DNA from: Myxococcales bacterium
GTDB lineage: Bacteria > Myxococcota > Myxococcia > Myxococcales > Myxococcaceae
Reading direction: 5' to 3'
DNA length: 64,000 nt
Assembly: GCA_020846875.1 (NCBI GenBank)
Contig: JADLDB010000099.1
Coordinates: forward strand, 1 to 64,000
Positions 44,288 to 52,819 of the stretch are shown here, piece by piece. The notes under the pieces are model-generated. The model was not told the DNA's origin. It saw only the letters and a list, made by a program, of their open reading frames with translations, and made no database searches. The first letter of the stretch is position 1. Each line of letters starts with the position of its first letter. The position numbers and the translations under genes are program-made.

Positions 44288-44350
44288 GGCGCGCGCGTAC
44301 TCCGGTACAGGTGAAGTGTCACCGCGTTTTCGTCGGCCGCGAGGGGCCCC

Positions 44351-44965
44351 TCACCGCCCCTCCTCCACGGAGGCCAGCAGGATCCCCCACACCTCGTCAA
44401 CGCCGATCCCGTCCGTGGCCGAGAAGCCGATGAGCGCCCCCGCCGGAACCTCGAGCTGCCGGGCGATCGCGTCGAGGCGCGGCCGGCGCGCGGCCTTCCC
44501 CAGCCGGTCCAGCTTCGTGGCCACCACCAGGATCCGCGGCGGCATGTCCTGCAGCAGATCGATCATCTGCACGTCGTCGGCGGTCGGCCCCACCTCGGCG
44601 TCGACGATCGACACCACCACCTTGAGCGTGTGGCGCTCGCGCAGGTAGGTGGTGATCATCTGCTGCCACTGCTCCCGCTCGGCCTTCGACACCTTCGCGA
44701 AGCCGTAGCCGGGCAGATCGCACAGGCGCAGCTTCTTCCGGGTGGCGCGGCGCTCCAGCGACACGTCGAAGAAGTTCAAGGTGCGGGTGCGGCCCGGCGT
44801 GTTGGACACCCGCACCAGCTTCTTGCGGTGGGCCAGCGCGTTGATCATCGACGACTTACCGACGTTGCTGCGGCCCACGAAGGCCACCTCGGGCACCGGC
44901 TCGCGCGGGTACTGCCCGGGCTCGGTGGCGGTGGTGACGAAGGTGGCGTCGACGACCTTGATCAT
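44351..44965 (-). CDS. engB: Ribosome-biogenesis GTPase EngB (YihA/YsxC)
   Basis: The 204-residue GTPase shows the G-motifs G1 GRSNVGKSS, G2/G3 with NTPGRTRTLNFF and LCDLPGYGFAKVSK, G4 ATKLDRL and G5 SATDGIG. EngB is needed for large-subunit assembly. Its ATG overlaps the stop of the upstream tetrahaem cytochrome gene by 4 bp, an unusual coupling of a cytosolic assembly factor to an exported electron carrier. Confidence 0.96.
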   Translation of the reverse strand: MIKVVDATFVTTATEPGQYPREPVPEVAFVGRSNVGKSSMINALAHRKKLVRVSNTPGRTRTLNFFDVSLERRATRKKLRLCDLPGYGFAKVSKAEREQWQQMITTYLRERHTLKVVVSIVDAEVGPTADDVQMIDLLQDMPPRILVVATKLDRLGKAARRPRLDAIARQLEVPAGALIGFSATDGIGVDEVWGILLASVEEGR

Positions 44966-45504
44966 CGACGGGCCGCGGCCAGCCGGGCGAAGGCCGGGAA
45001 GCGGCGCTTTCCCTCACCGGTCCTCGGCTTCGCGCCCTTGCCGTCTTTGGGGGCACGCTTCGCCCGCTCCACCGTCCAGTGATCCATGGCCTTGAGGGCG
45101 GCGGCGAAGTCGAAGGGCTTGAGCGAGGGGCTGGAGTCGTCGTGGCAGGATCGGCAGGCCTTCTCCACCGGATCGACGAGGCCCACCAGGCGCGCCAGCT
45201 CGGGATCCTTCATCACGAAGCGGGCCGAGTAGTACTGGCCGCCCCCGTGGCACGTCTCGCAGGCCACCTGGGCGGTGCGCTGATCTGCTTCGTTGGGCGA
45301 GTGGCAGGACAGGCAGCGGGCGTCCTTCTGCTGCTGGGGCGAGAGGACGTCGCGGGCGCGGGCGTGCGCCGAGGCCTGCCAGGCGGCGAAGGCGTCGGGG
45401 TGGCAGCTCTGGCAGCTCTCGGAGCCCAGGAAGTCGTAGGCCAGGGCCGCCTGGGCCCAGGTGGCAGAAAGTGCGAGGGCGGCGCGGAGGACCAGCGTGC
45501 GCAT
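44962..45504 (-). CDS. Exported tetrahaem c-type cytochrome
   Basis: The 180-residue protein has a Sec signal peptide (MRTLVLRAALALSATWAQAALA) and four CxxCH haem-binding motifs: CQSCH, CLSCH, CETCH and CRSCH. Conserved-type spacing (DFLGSESCQSCHPDAFAAWQASAHA) is that of the cytochrome c554/multihaem family. It should carry electrons in the periplasm; partner and direction are unknown. The C-terminus is Lys/Arg-rich. It overlaps engB by 4 bp and diverges from the 45537 gene with 32 bp between starts. Confidence 0.87.
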   Translation of the reverse strand: MRTLVLRAALALSATWAQAALAYDFLGSESCQSCHPDAFAAWQASAHARARDVLSPQQQKDARCLSCHSPNEADQRTAQVACETCHGGGQYYSARFVMKDPELARLVGLVDPVEKACRSCHDDSSPSLKPFDFAAALKAMDHWTVERAKRAPKDGKGAKPRTGEGKRRFPAFARLAAARR

Positions 45505-45536
45505 GACGCGAAACGAAGTAGCATTGCCGGCGCCCC

Positions 45537-46016
45537 ATGTCGCGCCCCGTCTTCGCCGCCTGGCTCCTCACGGCCCTCGTCCCCTGCGCCGCGCTGGCCA
45601 AGCCGTGGAACGGGATCCACCCGGGGGTGTCGTCAACCCTCGACGTGATCGGCAAGTTCGGCGAGCCGACCAAGCGGGTGACGGCCAAGGGGCAGGAGAT
45701 CCTCGTCTACTCCGGGCCCGCGGCGATCACCGGGACGATCCAGGCACAGTTCAAGTGCAACGCCGCCACCTACATCGTCGAGCGGATCGACGTGTACCCC
45801 TCTCCGGTGATCCCCGTGGGCGCGGTGGAGAAGTCCTACGGGAAGCAGTGCGACCCGATGGAGGCGAAGGAGCCCTGCTACTACCGCAAGGAAGGCACCG
45901 GCCAGAAGGTGTACTTCCTGTACGTGAAGCTGGGCCTCGCCGTGTTCTTCAAGGAGGACGGCAAGACGGTGCAGTCCTTCGTCTTCCTCCCGGACTCCTT
46001 GCAGCAGCCCGAGTAG
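45537..46016 (+). CDS. Periplasmic BamE/SmpA-like small protein
   Basis: The 159-residue protein has a signal peptide (MSRPVFAAWLLTALVPCAALA). A segment GVSSTLDVIGKFGEPTKRV resembles the helix-turn of the BamE/OmlA fold (G-x-S/T...LG-x-P). Three cysteines in the second half (FKC, KQC, EPCYY) are not typical of BamE. Function is unknown; a role at the outer membrane is only a guess. The coaE ATG follows its TAG directly (TAGATG), so the two are coupled. Confidence 0.7.
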   Translation: MSRPVFAAWLLTALVPCAALAKPWNGIHPGVSSTLDVIGKFGEPTKRVTAKGQEILVYSGPAAITGTIQAQFKCNAATYIVERIDVYPSPVIPVGAVEKSYGKQCDPMEAKEPCYYRKEGTGQKVYFLYVKLGLAVFFKEDGKTVQSFVFLPDSLQQPE

Positions 46017-46622
46017 ATGCACCTGTTCGGGCTCACCGGGGGGATCGCCACGGGCAAGTCCACCGTGTCGCGGATGTTTTCCGAGCTGGGCGTGGCGATC
46101 ATCGACGCGGATCTGGTGGCGCGCGAGGTGGTCGAGCCCGGGCAGCCCGCGCTCGCGGAGATCGCCGGCCGCTTCCCCGGGGTGGTGGACGCGCAGGGGC
46201 GGCTCGATCGCCCGAAGCTGGCCGCGCGGATCTTCCAGGATCCGCAGGAGCGCGCCGCGCTCAACGCCATCACCCACCCGCGCATCCAGGCGGCGGTGCT
46301 GGAGAAGACGCGCCTGCTGGCCGAGGCCGGCGCCCCGCGCGTGCTCTACGACGCCGCACTGCTGATCGAGAACGGCCTCCACCGCGGCATGCACGGCGTG
46401 GTGCTGGTGGTGGCCCCGCCCGAGGTGCAGCGCGCCCGGCTGATGGCCCGGGATCGCCTGAGCCAGAAGGACGCGGAGGCGCGGATCGCCTCCCAGATGC
46501 CGCTGGACGAGAAGCGGGCCCACGCCACCTGGATCGTCGACAACGGTGGCCCCCTGGAGGACACCCACCGGCAGGTGCGCGCCGTCTTCGAGGCGATGCA
46601 GACGCTGCCCCCCGACGCGTGA
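46017..46622 (+). CDS. coaE: Dephospho-CoA kinase
   Basis: The 201-residue P-loop kinase shows FGLTGGIATGKSTV, IIDADLVAREVV, ITHPRI and DAALLIENGLH, all CoaE signatures. It phosphorylates dephospho-CoA in the last step of CoA synthesis. It starts directly after the stop of the BamE-like gene and precedes three genes with acyl-chain themes (SDR and MaoC pair). Confidence 0.95.
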   Translation: MHLFGLTGGIATGKSTVSRMFSELGVAIIDADLVAREVVEPGQPALAEIAGRFPGVVDAQGRLDRPKLAARIFQDPQERAALNAITHPRIQAAVLEKTRLLAEAGAPRVLYDAALLIENGLHRGMHGVVLVVAPPEVQRARLMARDRLSQKDAEARIASQMPLDEKRAHATWIVDNGGPLEDTHRQVRAVFEAMQTLPPDA

Positions 46623-46662
46623 TCTGTGGGCATCGCGGCGGGCTCTTTGTAGGGTCCGCGCC

Positions 46663-47769
46663 GTGAGCGTCTACGCCTTCGTCACCGGGTACCCGGGCTT
46701 CATCGGCAAGCGGCTGGTGAAGCACCTGGCCCAGCAAAACCCCGGCGGGCACATCGCGCTCCTGGTCCAGCCCAAGTTCGTCAAGGAGGCGACACAGTAC
46801 GCCAGCCGGCTGAAGGGCGCGCAGATCGAGATCCTCGCCGGCGACATCGTCGACATGCACCTGGGCCTGTCCGGTGGCGAGTACCAGCGCGTCACCCAGG
46901 CGACGACGCACCTCTTCCACCTCGCGGCGATCAGCTACCTGGGCATGCCTCGCGAGACGGCCCGCCGGGTGAACGTCGACGGCACCCGCAACGTGCTGGA
47001 GCTGGCCCGCGCCTGCCCGAAGCTGGAGCGCCTGGTGCACTTCTCCACCACCTACGTGTCCGGCGATCGCGTAGGGGTGATCGCCGAGGACGAATTGGAC
47101 GCCGGCCAGGCCTTCCGCAACGCCTACGAGGAGACCAAGTTCGAGGCCGAGAAGCTGGTGCAGAAGGCGAAGGGAAAGCTGCCCGTCACGATCATCCGGC
47201 CGTCCACCGTGGTGGGTGACTCGAAGACGGGAGAGATCGATCGCTTCGAGGGCCCCTACTACCTGGGCATGCTGCTGGTGATGTCGCCGCTGGTGCTGCC
47301 CCTGCCCCTGCCCGGCAACGGCGTGGCGCCCTTGAACGTGATCCCGGTGGACTTCGCGGTCGAGGCCACCTGGGAATTGGCCAGAAGCCCGCGGGCGACG
47401 GGGAAGACGGTCCACCTGGTCGATCCCAACCCGATGAGCGCCCGGCGCGTGTACGAGCTGATCGCCGAGAGGGCCAACAAGAAGCTGCCCCGCTTCACCC
47501 TGTCGGCCAGGGCCACGGATCTGTTCCTGCGGCTGCCGGGCGTGGAGAAGCTGGCCAGGCCCCAGCGGGCGGCGATCCACTACGTGAATCACCTCGCGCT
47601 GTACAACTGCCACACCGCGCTGGAGCTGCTCGACGGCACCGGGGTGCGCTGCCCGCCCCTGGCCACGTACCTGGACAAGCTGATCGACTTCGCGCTCAAG
47701 ACCTGGAAGGCGAAGAAGGAGCGCGAGGCAGAAGAGGTGGACGATCCGCTGGATCGGCCGTCACGCTGA
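46663..47769 (+). CDS. Extended SDR-type NAD(P)-dependent reductase
   Basis: The 368-residue protein starts with the Rossmann motif VTGYPGFIGKRLVKHL and has the SDR serine region HFSTTYVSG and the catalytic YEETKFE (YxxxK). The N-terminal two-thirds resembles the NAD-binding-4 group (fatty acyl-CoA reductases, male-sterility type), which would suit the neighbouring acyl dehydratase-like genes. The GTG start at 46663 fits the family; no strong ribosome-binding site is visible. The MaoC pair follows 10 bp later. Confidence 0.86.
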   Translation: MSVYAFVTGYPGFIGKRLVKHLAQQNPGGHIALLVQPKFVKEATQYASRLKGAQIEILAGDIVDMHLGLSGGEYQRVTQATTHLFHLAAISYLGMPRETARRVNVDGTRNVLELARACPKLERLVHFSTTYVSGDRVGVIAEDELDAGQAFRNAYEETKFEAEKLVQKAKGKLPVTIIRPSTVVGDSKTGEIDRFEGPYYLGMLLVMSPLVLPLPLPGNGVAPLNVIPVDFAVEATWELARSPRATGKTVHLVDPNPMSARRVYELIAERANKKLPRFTLSARATDLFLRLPGVEKLARPQRAAIHYVNHLALYNCHTALELLDGTGVRCPPLATYLDKLIDFALKTWKAKKEREAEEVDDPLDRPSR

Positions 47770-47779
47770 AGGGAGCGCC

Positions 47780-48172
47780 ATGCCGAAGCCGTACGCCGTC
47801 GGAGACACCTTCACCCTGGTCCGCACCTGCGATCCGTACCGGCCGATCTACTACGCGGCCGCGTCGGGTGACTTCAACCCGATCCACCTCGACCCTCGGG
47901 TGGGCGAGCAGGCGGGGCTGGGCGGGGTGATCCTCCAGGGCCTGTGCACCCTGGGCTGGGCGGTGGACGCCTTCATCCACTACCTCGGGGATCCAGGGAA
48001 GGTGGCGAAGGTGAAGGTGCGCTTCTCCCGGCCCGTGGCGCCGCTGGACACCATCACCTTCACCGGCACGGTGACGGCGGTGGGCCAAGGCCGCCTCACC
48101 GCCCTGCTGAGCGCGAAGAACCAGCGGGGCGAGGACGTGCTCAAGGGCGCGGAGATCGAGGGGAAGATCTGA
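47780..48172 (+). CDS. MaoC-fold (R)-hydratase subunit (HadB-like)
   Basis: The 130-residue hot-dog protein has the hydratase motif AAASGDFNPIHLDPRVGEQAGLGGVILQG, with Asp and His of the (R)-specific enoyl hydratase site (DxNPIH). It ends with LKVKVRFSRPVAPLDTITF-type strands. Alone it resembles the catalytic subunit of HadAB-type 3-hydroxyacyl dehydratases. The next gene overlaps by one base (TGATG) and encodes the matching non-catalytic-type half. Confidence 0.87.
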   Translation: MPKPYAVGDTFTLVRTCDPYRPIYYAAASGDFNPIHLDPRVGEQAGLGGVILQGLCTLGWAVDAFIHYLGDPGKVAKVKVRFSRPVAPLDTITFTGTVTAVGQGRLTALLSAKNQRGEDVLKGAEIEGKI

Positions 48173-48654
48173 TGGCGCTCGATCCGAGGTTCCTCGGCAG
48201 GGAGTACGGCCCCTTCACCTACGAGGTGGGCGTGGAGAAGCTGCGCGAGTTCGCGTACGCGGTGGGCGGCTCCGTGCCGTCGATGGGCTTCTCGGGCGTG
48301 GGGCCTCCGAAAGAGCTCCACCCCTGGCTCCACGACAAGGACGCGGCCGCGCTCTCGCCGTACGGCGCCGTGGTGGCGCTGCCCAACTTCGCGGTGGTGT
48401 ACGCGATCACCCCGTTCTCGAAGGCCTGCACCGATCCCGAGCTGAAGGTGGATCTGTTGCGCCTGGTGCACGGCGAGCAGGAGTTCGAGTTCTTCGAGGT
48501 GGTGCGCCCGGGCGACGTGCTCACCACCCGCGGGAAGATCACCGACCTCTCGTCGAAGAAGAGCCTGGACTTCCTCACCGTCACCACCGAGAGCCACAAC
48601 CAGCAGGGCCGGCTGGTGGTGCGCGCGAAGTGGACCGCGATCATCCGCGGCTGA
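48172..48654 (+). CDS. MaoC N-terminal-type hot-dog protein (HadA-like partner)
   Basis: The 160-residue product has the FAS1_DH/MaoC_N-like layout: GREYGPFTYEVGVEKLREFAYAVG, PPKELHPWL, LVHGEQEFEFFEVVRPGDVLTTRGKITD and VRAKWTAIIR. It lacks the DxNPIH catalytic motif found in its partner. Such pairs form heterodimers that dehydrate 3-hydroxyacyl thioesters. The start overlaps the upstream stop by one base. Its 3' end overlaps the convergent TPR gene by 14 bp. Confidence 0.86.
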   Translation: MALDPRFLGREYGPFTYEVGVEKLREFAYAVGGSVPSMGFSGVGPPKELHPWLHDKDAAALSPYGAVVALPNFAVVYAITPFSKACTDPELKVDLLRLVHGEQEFEFFEVVRPGDVLTTRGKITDLSSKKSLDFLTVTTESHNQQGRLVVRAKWTAIIRG

Positions 48655-50962
48655 TCACGCCTTCGTCCACCAACTGGGCGAGGATCCGTGCCGTGTCCAG
48701 CCGGGACATGCCCGACACGGCGAAGAGATCTTCGAAGGTGACCGTGCCGTCGATCTGCGCCAGCACGAAGCCGGCGCGGTGATCGAGGTTCAGCCAGATG
48801 ATCTCGTCGTCCTTGAGCAGCACCCGGGGGAGCTTCTCCAGGTGCCCCAGCCTGGACTCGAACATCGCCAGGAGGGTGCGCTCGCTGCGCTCCTTGAGCT
48901 GCCGCACCTCGGGCGAGTCGGGGCTCAGCTTCTCGGCCTTGTCGATCAGCTCCATCGCCCCGGTGTGATCGTCGAGATCGAGCAGATCGCGGGCGCCCCG
49001 CAGGATGGTGGCGATCTCGTCCTGCTTCGCCTTCGCGGGATCGCGCTGCACCTTCGAGTCGCTGCTGAGCAGATCCATCGCGCGGTCCGCCCCCACCACC
49101 GCCTCCAGCTTGATGCCGGGGTTGGACCGGAGATCCCACGCCGACTGGGCCTTGGGATCGAGCGTGGGCGAGGGGCGAGGGACCGGCGCCTCTTCGGTGA
49201 TCTGGGGCGGCGTGCTGGACGCCTTCCATTGCCAGGCGCTGTCCGGCGGGGCGTCCGGCTTGCGCGCGAGGCCGGGCGGCGCAGGGGCGCTCAGCAGCGC
49301 GGGGTTGAAGGCCGCCATCGGATCCGGCGCGCCGCCGCTGAACATGGACGGAGTGCCCGGCTCCGCCTCGGGGATGGAGAAGAGCGGCGGCGTGGCCTTG
49401 GGAGGCTCCGGAGGGGGCGCGTCGCCTGTCAGCACCACCGTCTCGGGCGGCCTCGGCGCCTCTTCGCCCGACAGGGAGATCGTCTTCGGCACCGGGTGCG
49501 GCTCGGGCGGCAGCTCCTGCCGCACGTCCTTCGGCAGGGCGAACTGCAGCGTGCCCGATGGCGAACTGGACCGCGCGGGCGCGACCTCCCTGGGCATGGC
49601 GAACTGCTGAGTGCTCCCCGGCTGGGACGGGCTGGAGTACGCGGGCGGCGGCGGCAGCCCGGCGGACGAAGGGGTGGCGGCCAGGCTGTCGGAGCCGGCG
49701 GCGCGCCCGGTGTCCTCGGTGAGGTGGCCCCAGTCCTCGGGCTGCGCTGGAGCAGGCGCCTCTCTCGCGGCGGCGCCCTTCTTCCCCGGGCCTTTCCGGG
49801 CCGCCGGCTTCGGCAGCGGGGCCACGCGCTTGCTGCCCCTGGAGGAGAGGGGGATCTCCTCCGCCTCGTCGGCCAGCTTGTCGAACTCGTCGGCTTCGGC
49901 CTGCGGCTTCACCACCTGCTCCACCGCGGAGGGCCGGGCGAACACCATCGTGCCCGAGGGCGACGACGAGACTTGCGAGGGTGACGACGGTGACGACGCC
50001 GGCGCCTGCCCCAGCGCAGCCCTCACCTCGTCGGGAATGGCGAAGTGCAGAGTGCCGGACGGGGAGCTCGCCTGGGCCGGAGGGGATAGCGGCGTGGCGA
50101 CGCGGCTCGACGGCGACGACTTGAGCGGCCGGCGCTCCACCGGCAGGCTGGTGTCGACGGGGGCCTCCTCGGCCATCGCCTGGAAGTCGTCTTCGGCGCT
50201 GGGCTTCGGGCTGAAGGGCGCCGGCATCGCAGCGAAGCGATCGGTCGCGCCCGGCGGGGCGTCACCCAGGGCCGCCTTCACCTCGTCCGGCATGGCGAAG
50301 GCCAGGGTGCCCGACGGGGAGCTGGCGGCCGACGGCGACGACGCCTGGCGCACCTCGTCGGGCATGGCGAAGCGCAGCGTGCCCGACGGCGAGCTGGACG
50401 CAGGCGCGGCGGCGGCCTGCCGCACCTCGTCGGGCATGGCGAACACCATCGTCCCGGGCGCAGAGGGCGAGGACGGCGCGGCGCCCCTCACCTCCTTCGG
50501 CATGGCGAACTGCGCTGTGGCCTGCGACGGGGAGGTGGAGAAGGCCGGCGGAGGCGGGAGCCCGGCGGCCGAGGGCGCCGCGACCGGGGGGATCACCGGC
50601 GCCACCTTCGGCACCGGAGACTCGGCGCCCGTCATCCGGCCCCAGTCCTGATCGAGGGACGAGTCCCCCGAGCGGAACGGCGCCGGCGTCTTCGTCCCCC
50701 CCGGGCCGGTGACGATCCCCCACTCCCGCTCCACGGCCGACGGAGAGGAGGCCCCGGCGCGCTCGAAGGGGTTGGACGTCTCCGCCGAGGGCGAGGAGGT
50801 GGGCACCTCGCCGGTGGGCGCCGCGAGGAGCTGCCTGGCCTTCTCGTTGCCGGGATCCAGCTTGAGCGCGCGCTCGAACAGGCGTCTGGCGCCGTCGAGA
50901 TCGCCCGACAGCTTCAGCCAGACACCTGCGTCGACGAGCTGTGCCGCGCGCTCCTTGCTCAT
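48641..50962 (-). CDS. TPR protein with arrays of two short linear motifs
   Basis: The 773-residue protein starts with one TPR-like helix pair (to about 45). Residues about 150-480 are low-complexity Ser/Pro/Ala with eight copies of the consensus S-G-T-[LM]-x-F-A-[MLI]-P-x-[ED]-V-[RK]. Three copies of [DE]-W-G-x-x-T lie at about 80, 105 and 405, and the phrase GLPPPPA[FY]S occurs twice. A second TPR segment (about 640-690) and a C-terminal wHTH-like domain (GFVLAQIDGTVTFEDLF...) end it. There is no signal peptide. It starts 3 bp after the DnaK paralogue stop, so it is likely a client or adaptor of that chaperone. Function unknown. Confidence 0.82.
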   Translation of the reverse strand: MSKERAAQLVDAGVWLKLSGDLDGARRLFERALKLDPGNEKARQLLAAPTGEVPTSSPSAETSNPFERAGASSPSAVEREWGIVTGPGGTKTPAPFRSGDSSLDQDWGRMTGAESPVPKVAPVIPPVAAPSAAGLPPPPAFSTSPSQATAQFAMPKEVRGAAPSSPSAPGTMVFAMPDEVRQAAAAPASSSPSGTLRFAMPDEVRQASSPSAASSPSGTLAFAMPDEVKAALGDAPPGATDRFAAMPAPFSPKPSAEDDFQAMAEEAPVDTSLPVERRPLKSSPSSRVATPLSPPAQASSPSGTLHFAIPDEVRAALGQAPASSPSSPSQVSSSPSGTMVFARPSAVEQVVKPQAEADEFDKLADEAEEIPLSSRGSKRVAPLPKPAARKGPGKKGAAAREAPAPAQPEDWGHLTEDTGRAAGSDSLAATPSSAGLPPPPAYSSPSQPGSTQQFAMPREVAPARSSSPSGTLQFALPKDVRQELPPEPHPVPKTISLSGEEAPRPPETVVLTGDAPPPEPPKATPPLFSIPEAEPGTPSMFSGGAPDPMAAFNPALLSAPAPPGLARKPDAPPDSAWQWKASSTPPQITEEAPVPRPSPTLDPKAQSAWDLRSNPGIKLEAVVGADRAMDLLSSDSKVQRDPAKAKQDEIATILRGARDLLDLDDHTGAMELIDKAEKLSPDSPEVRQLKERSERTLLAMFESRLGHLEKLPRVLLKDDEIIWLNLDHRAGFVLAQIDGTVTFEDLFAVSGMSRLDTARILAQLVDEGVISRG
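49518..50540 (-). repeat. Eight FAMP-type linear-motif repeats
   Basis: The motif copies read AQFAMPKEV, MVFAMPDEV, LRFAMPDEV, LAFAMPDEV, LHFAIPDEV, MVFARPSAV, QQFAMPREV and LQFALPKDV, usually after SSPSGT. On the plus strand the shared block gCATGGCGAA recurs near 50030, 50290, 50360, 50430, 50495 and 49590. Spacing is irregular and linkers differ, so selection for the motif rather than recent duplication is likely. Confidence 0.85.
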
Positions 50963-50965
50963 CTC

Positions 50966-52804
50966 TCACCGCCCGATGCGCTGGAGCACGCCCTTGAACA
51001 GACTGATGGTGCGCGTCAGCGTGTCGATGCTCTCGGTCACCCGGGCCAGATCCGCCGCCTCCGACGCCTTGCTGGCCTGCTCCAGCGCCCGGTTGGCCTT
51101 CGAGATCGCGTCCTGCCCGAACTCGGAGCCCCTCGTCGCCTCCTGGAGCTGGGGGATCAGCTCCGTCACCTCCTGGGCCAGGGCCTTGAGCTCGGCCACC
51201 TTCTTCTTCTTCTCCTCCTCGCTCTTCACCTCGAGCAGCAGGTCCGCCTGCTCGTCGAGGATCTTCTTCAGCTCGTCCTCGGTGAGGCCGCCGGACGCGG
51301 TGACCTGAATGGACTGCTGCTGGCCCGTCTCCCGATCCCGCGCCGACACCGACACGATGCCCTCCGAGTTGATGTCGAAGGTGACGTCGATCTCCACCTC
51401 ACCGCGCTTGGCCTCGCGCAGCCCGGTGAGGATGAATTCGCCCAACAGCTCGTTCTGGTGCGCGGCCTCGGCCTCGCCCTGCAGCACCATGATCTTCACC
51501 GTGCTCTGCTGATCCTTGGAGGTGTTGAAGACCTCGGTGACGGACGTGGGCACGGTGGTGTTCCGGGGGATGAGGCGCCGCACGTAGCCGCCGGCGATCG
51601 CCACGCCCAGAGACTGCGGGGTGACGTCCAGCAGCACCACGTCGGTGCCCGCGCCGGTGAGCGCCTCGGCCTGCACCGCCGCACCCAGGGCCACCACCTC
51701 GTCCGGGTGCACGCCCTTGGAGGGATCGCGCCGGAAGTACTCCTTCACCGCGGCCTGCACCGCGGGCATGCGCGTCATCCCGCCGACCAGCACCATCTCT
51801 TTGAGATCGATCGGCTTGACCTTCGCCTCCTCCAGCACCTGCTCGCAGATGGTGATCGCCTTCTTCACCAGCGCGCCGCACATCTCCTCCAACTGCTCGC
51901 GGGTGAGCGTCTTCTGCAGGTGCAGCGCGGCCCCTCCACCCTGGGGAGTGGAGATGAACGGCAGGTTGAGCTGCGTCTCGCGCGCGGTGGAGAGCTCGAT
52001 CTTCGCCTTCTCCGAGGCGTCCTTGAGCCGCTGGAGCGCCATGCGATCGCCCCTCAAGTCGACGCTGTGCTCCTTCTGGAAGTCCGCCACCAGCCAGTCG
52101 ATCACCCGGGCGTCGAAGTCCTCGCCACCCAGGAAGGTGTCCCCGCCGGTGGCGATCACGTCGAAGACGCCGTTACCCACCTCCAGCACCGAGATGTCGA
52201 AGGTGCCGCCCCCTAAGTCGAACACGGCGATCTTCCCGTTGATCGTCCTGCCGAGCCCGTAGGCGAGCGCCGCCGCGGTGGGCTCGTTGATGATCCGCAA
52301 GACGTCCAGCCCGGCGATCTTCCCCGCGTCCTTGGTGGCCTGCCGCTGGCCGTCGTTGAAGTAGGCGGGCACCGTCACCACCGCCTTCTTCACCGGCTTG
52401 CCGAAGAAGGCCTCCGCGTCGGCCTTGAGCTCGCGCAGCACCAGCGCCGAGATCTCCGGCAGCGCGTACTCCCGCTCCCCCAGGTGGATGCGAATGTCGT
52501 CGTGCTCACCCGCGCGCACCCGGTACGGCAGCACCTTGAGCGCTTCCTGCGTCTGAGACGCGGAGAACTTGCGGCCGATCAGCCGCTTCGCCGCGTAGAC
52601 GGTGTCGGTGGGGTTGGTGATCGCCTGCCGCTTGGCGATCGCCCCTACCAGCATCTTCCCGGCCTTCGACACCGCCACCACCGATGGCGTGAGGTTCGAT
52701 CCCGATCGGCTCCGGATGACGACGGGCTGCGTGCCTTGAACGGTCGCGACGACGCTGTTGGTCGTACCTAGATCGATGCCGATGACAGGCTCGCGCTCGG
52801 CCAT
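50966..52804 (-). CDS. DnaK paralogue (Hsp70), StkA/SglK type
   Basis: The 612-residue Hsp70 has both phosphate motifs (IGIDLGTTNSVVA and AVFDLGGGTFDISVLEV), the adenosine motif VLVGGMTRMP and a beta-sandwich substrate domain (DVTPQSLGVAIAGG...VSARDRETGQ). A short helical lid follows, without the acidic EEVD-like tail of housekeeping DnaK. Its setting between a DnaJ-TPR gene (15 bp upstream) and a TPR gene (3 bp downstream), without grpE, matches the kind of dedicated DnaK operon known from Myxococcus xanthus motility and exopolysaccharide loci (stkA, sglK). I cannot tell which it is. Confidence 0.92.
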   Translation of the reverse strand: MAEREPVIGIDLGTTNSVVATVQGTQPVVIRSRSGSNLTPSVVAVSKAGKMLVGAIAKRQAITNPTDTVYAAKRLIGRKFSASQTQEALKVLPYRVRAGEHDDIRIHLGEREYALPEISALVLRELKADAEAFFGKPVKKAVVTVPAYFNDGQRQATKDAGKIAGLDVLRIINEPTAAALAYGLGRTINGKIAVFDLGGGTFDISVLEVGNGVFDVIATGGDTFLGGEDFDARVIDWLVADFQKEHSVDLRGDRMALQRLKDASEKAKIELSTARETQLNLPFISTPQGGGAALHLQKTLTREQLEEMCGALVKKAITICEQVLEEAKVKPIDLKEMVLVGGMTRMPAVQAAVKEYFRRDPSKGVHPDEVVALGAAVQAEALTGAGTDVVLLDVTPQSLGVAIAGGYVRRLIPRNTTVPTSVTEVFNTSKDQQSTVKIMVLQGEAEAAHQNELLGEFILTGLREAKRGEVEIDVTFDINSEGIVSVSARDRETGQQQSIQVTASGGLTEDELKKILDEQADLLLEVKSEEEKKKKVAELKALAQEVTELIPQLQEATRGSEFGQDAISKANRALEQASKASEAADLARVTESIDTLTRTISLFKGVLQRIGR

Positions 52805-52819
52805 TCTCAGCGGAGAATT

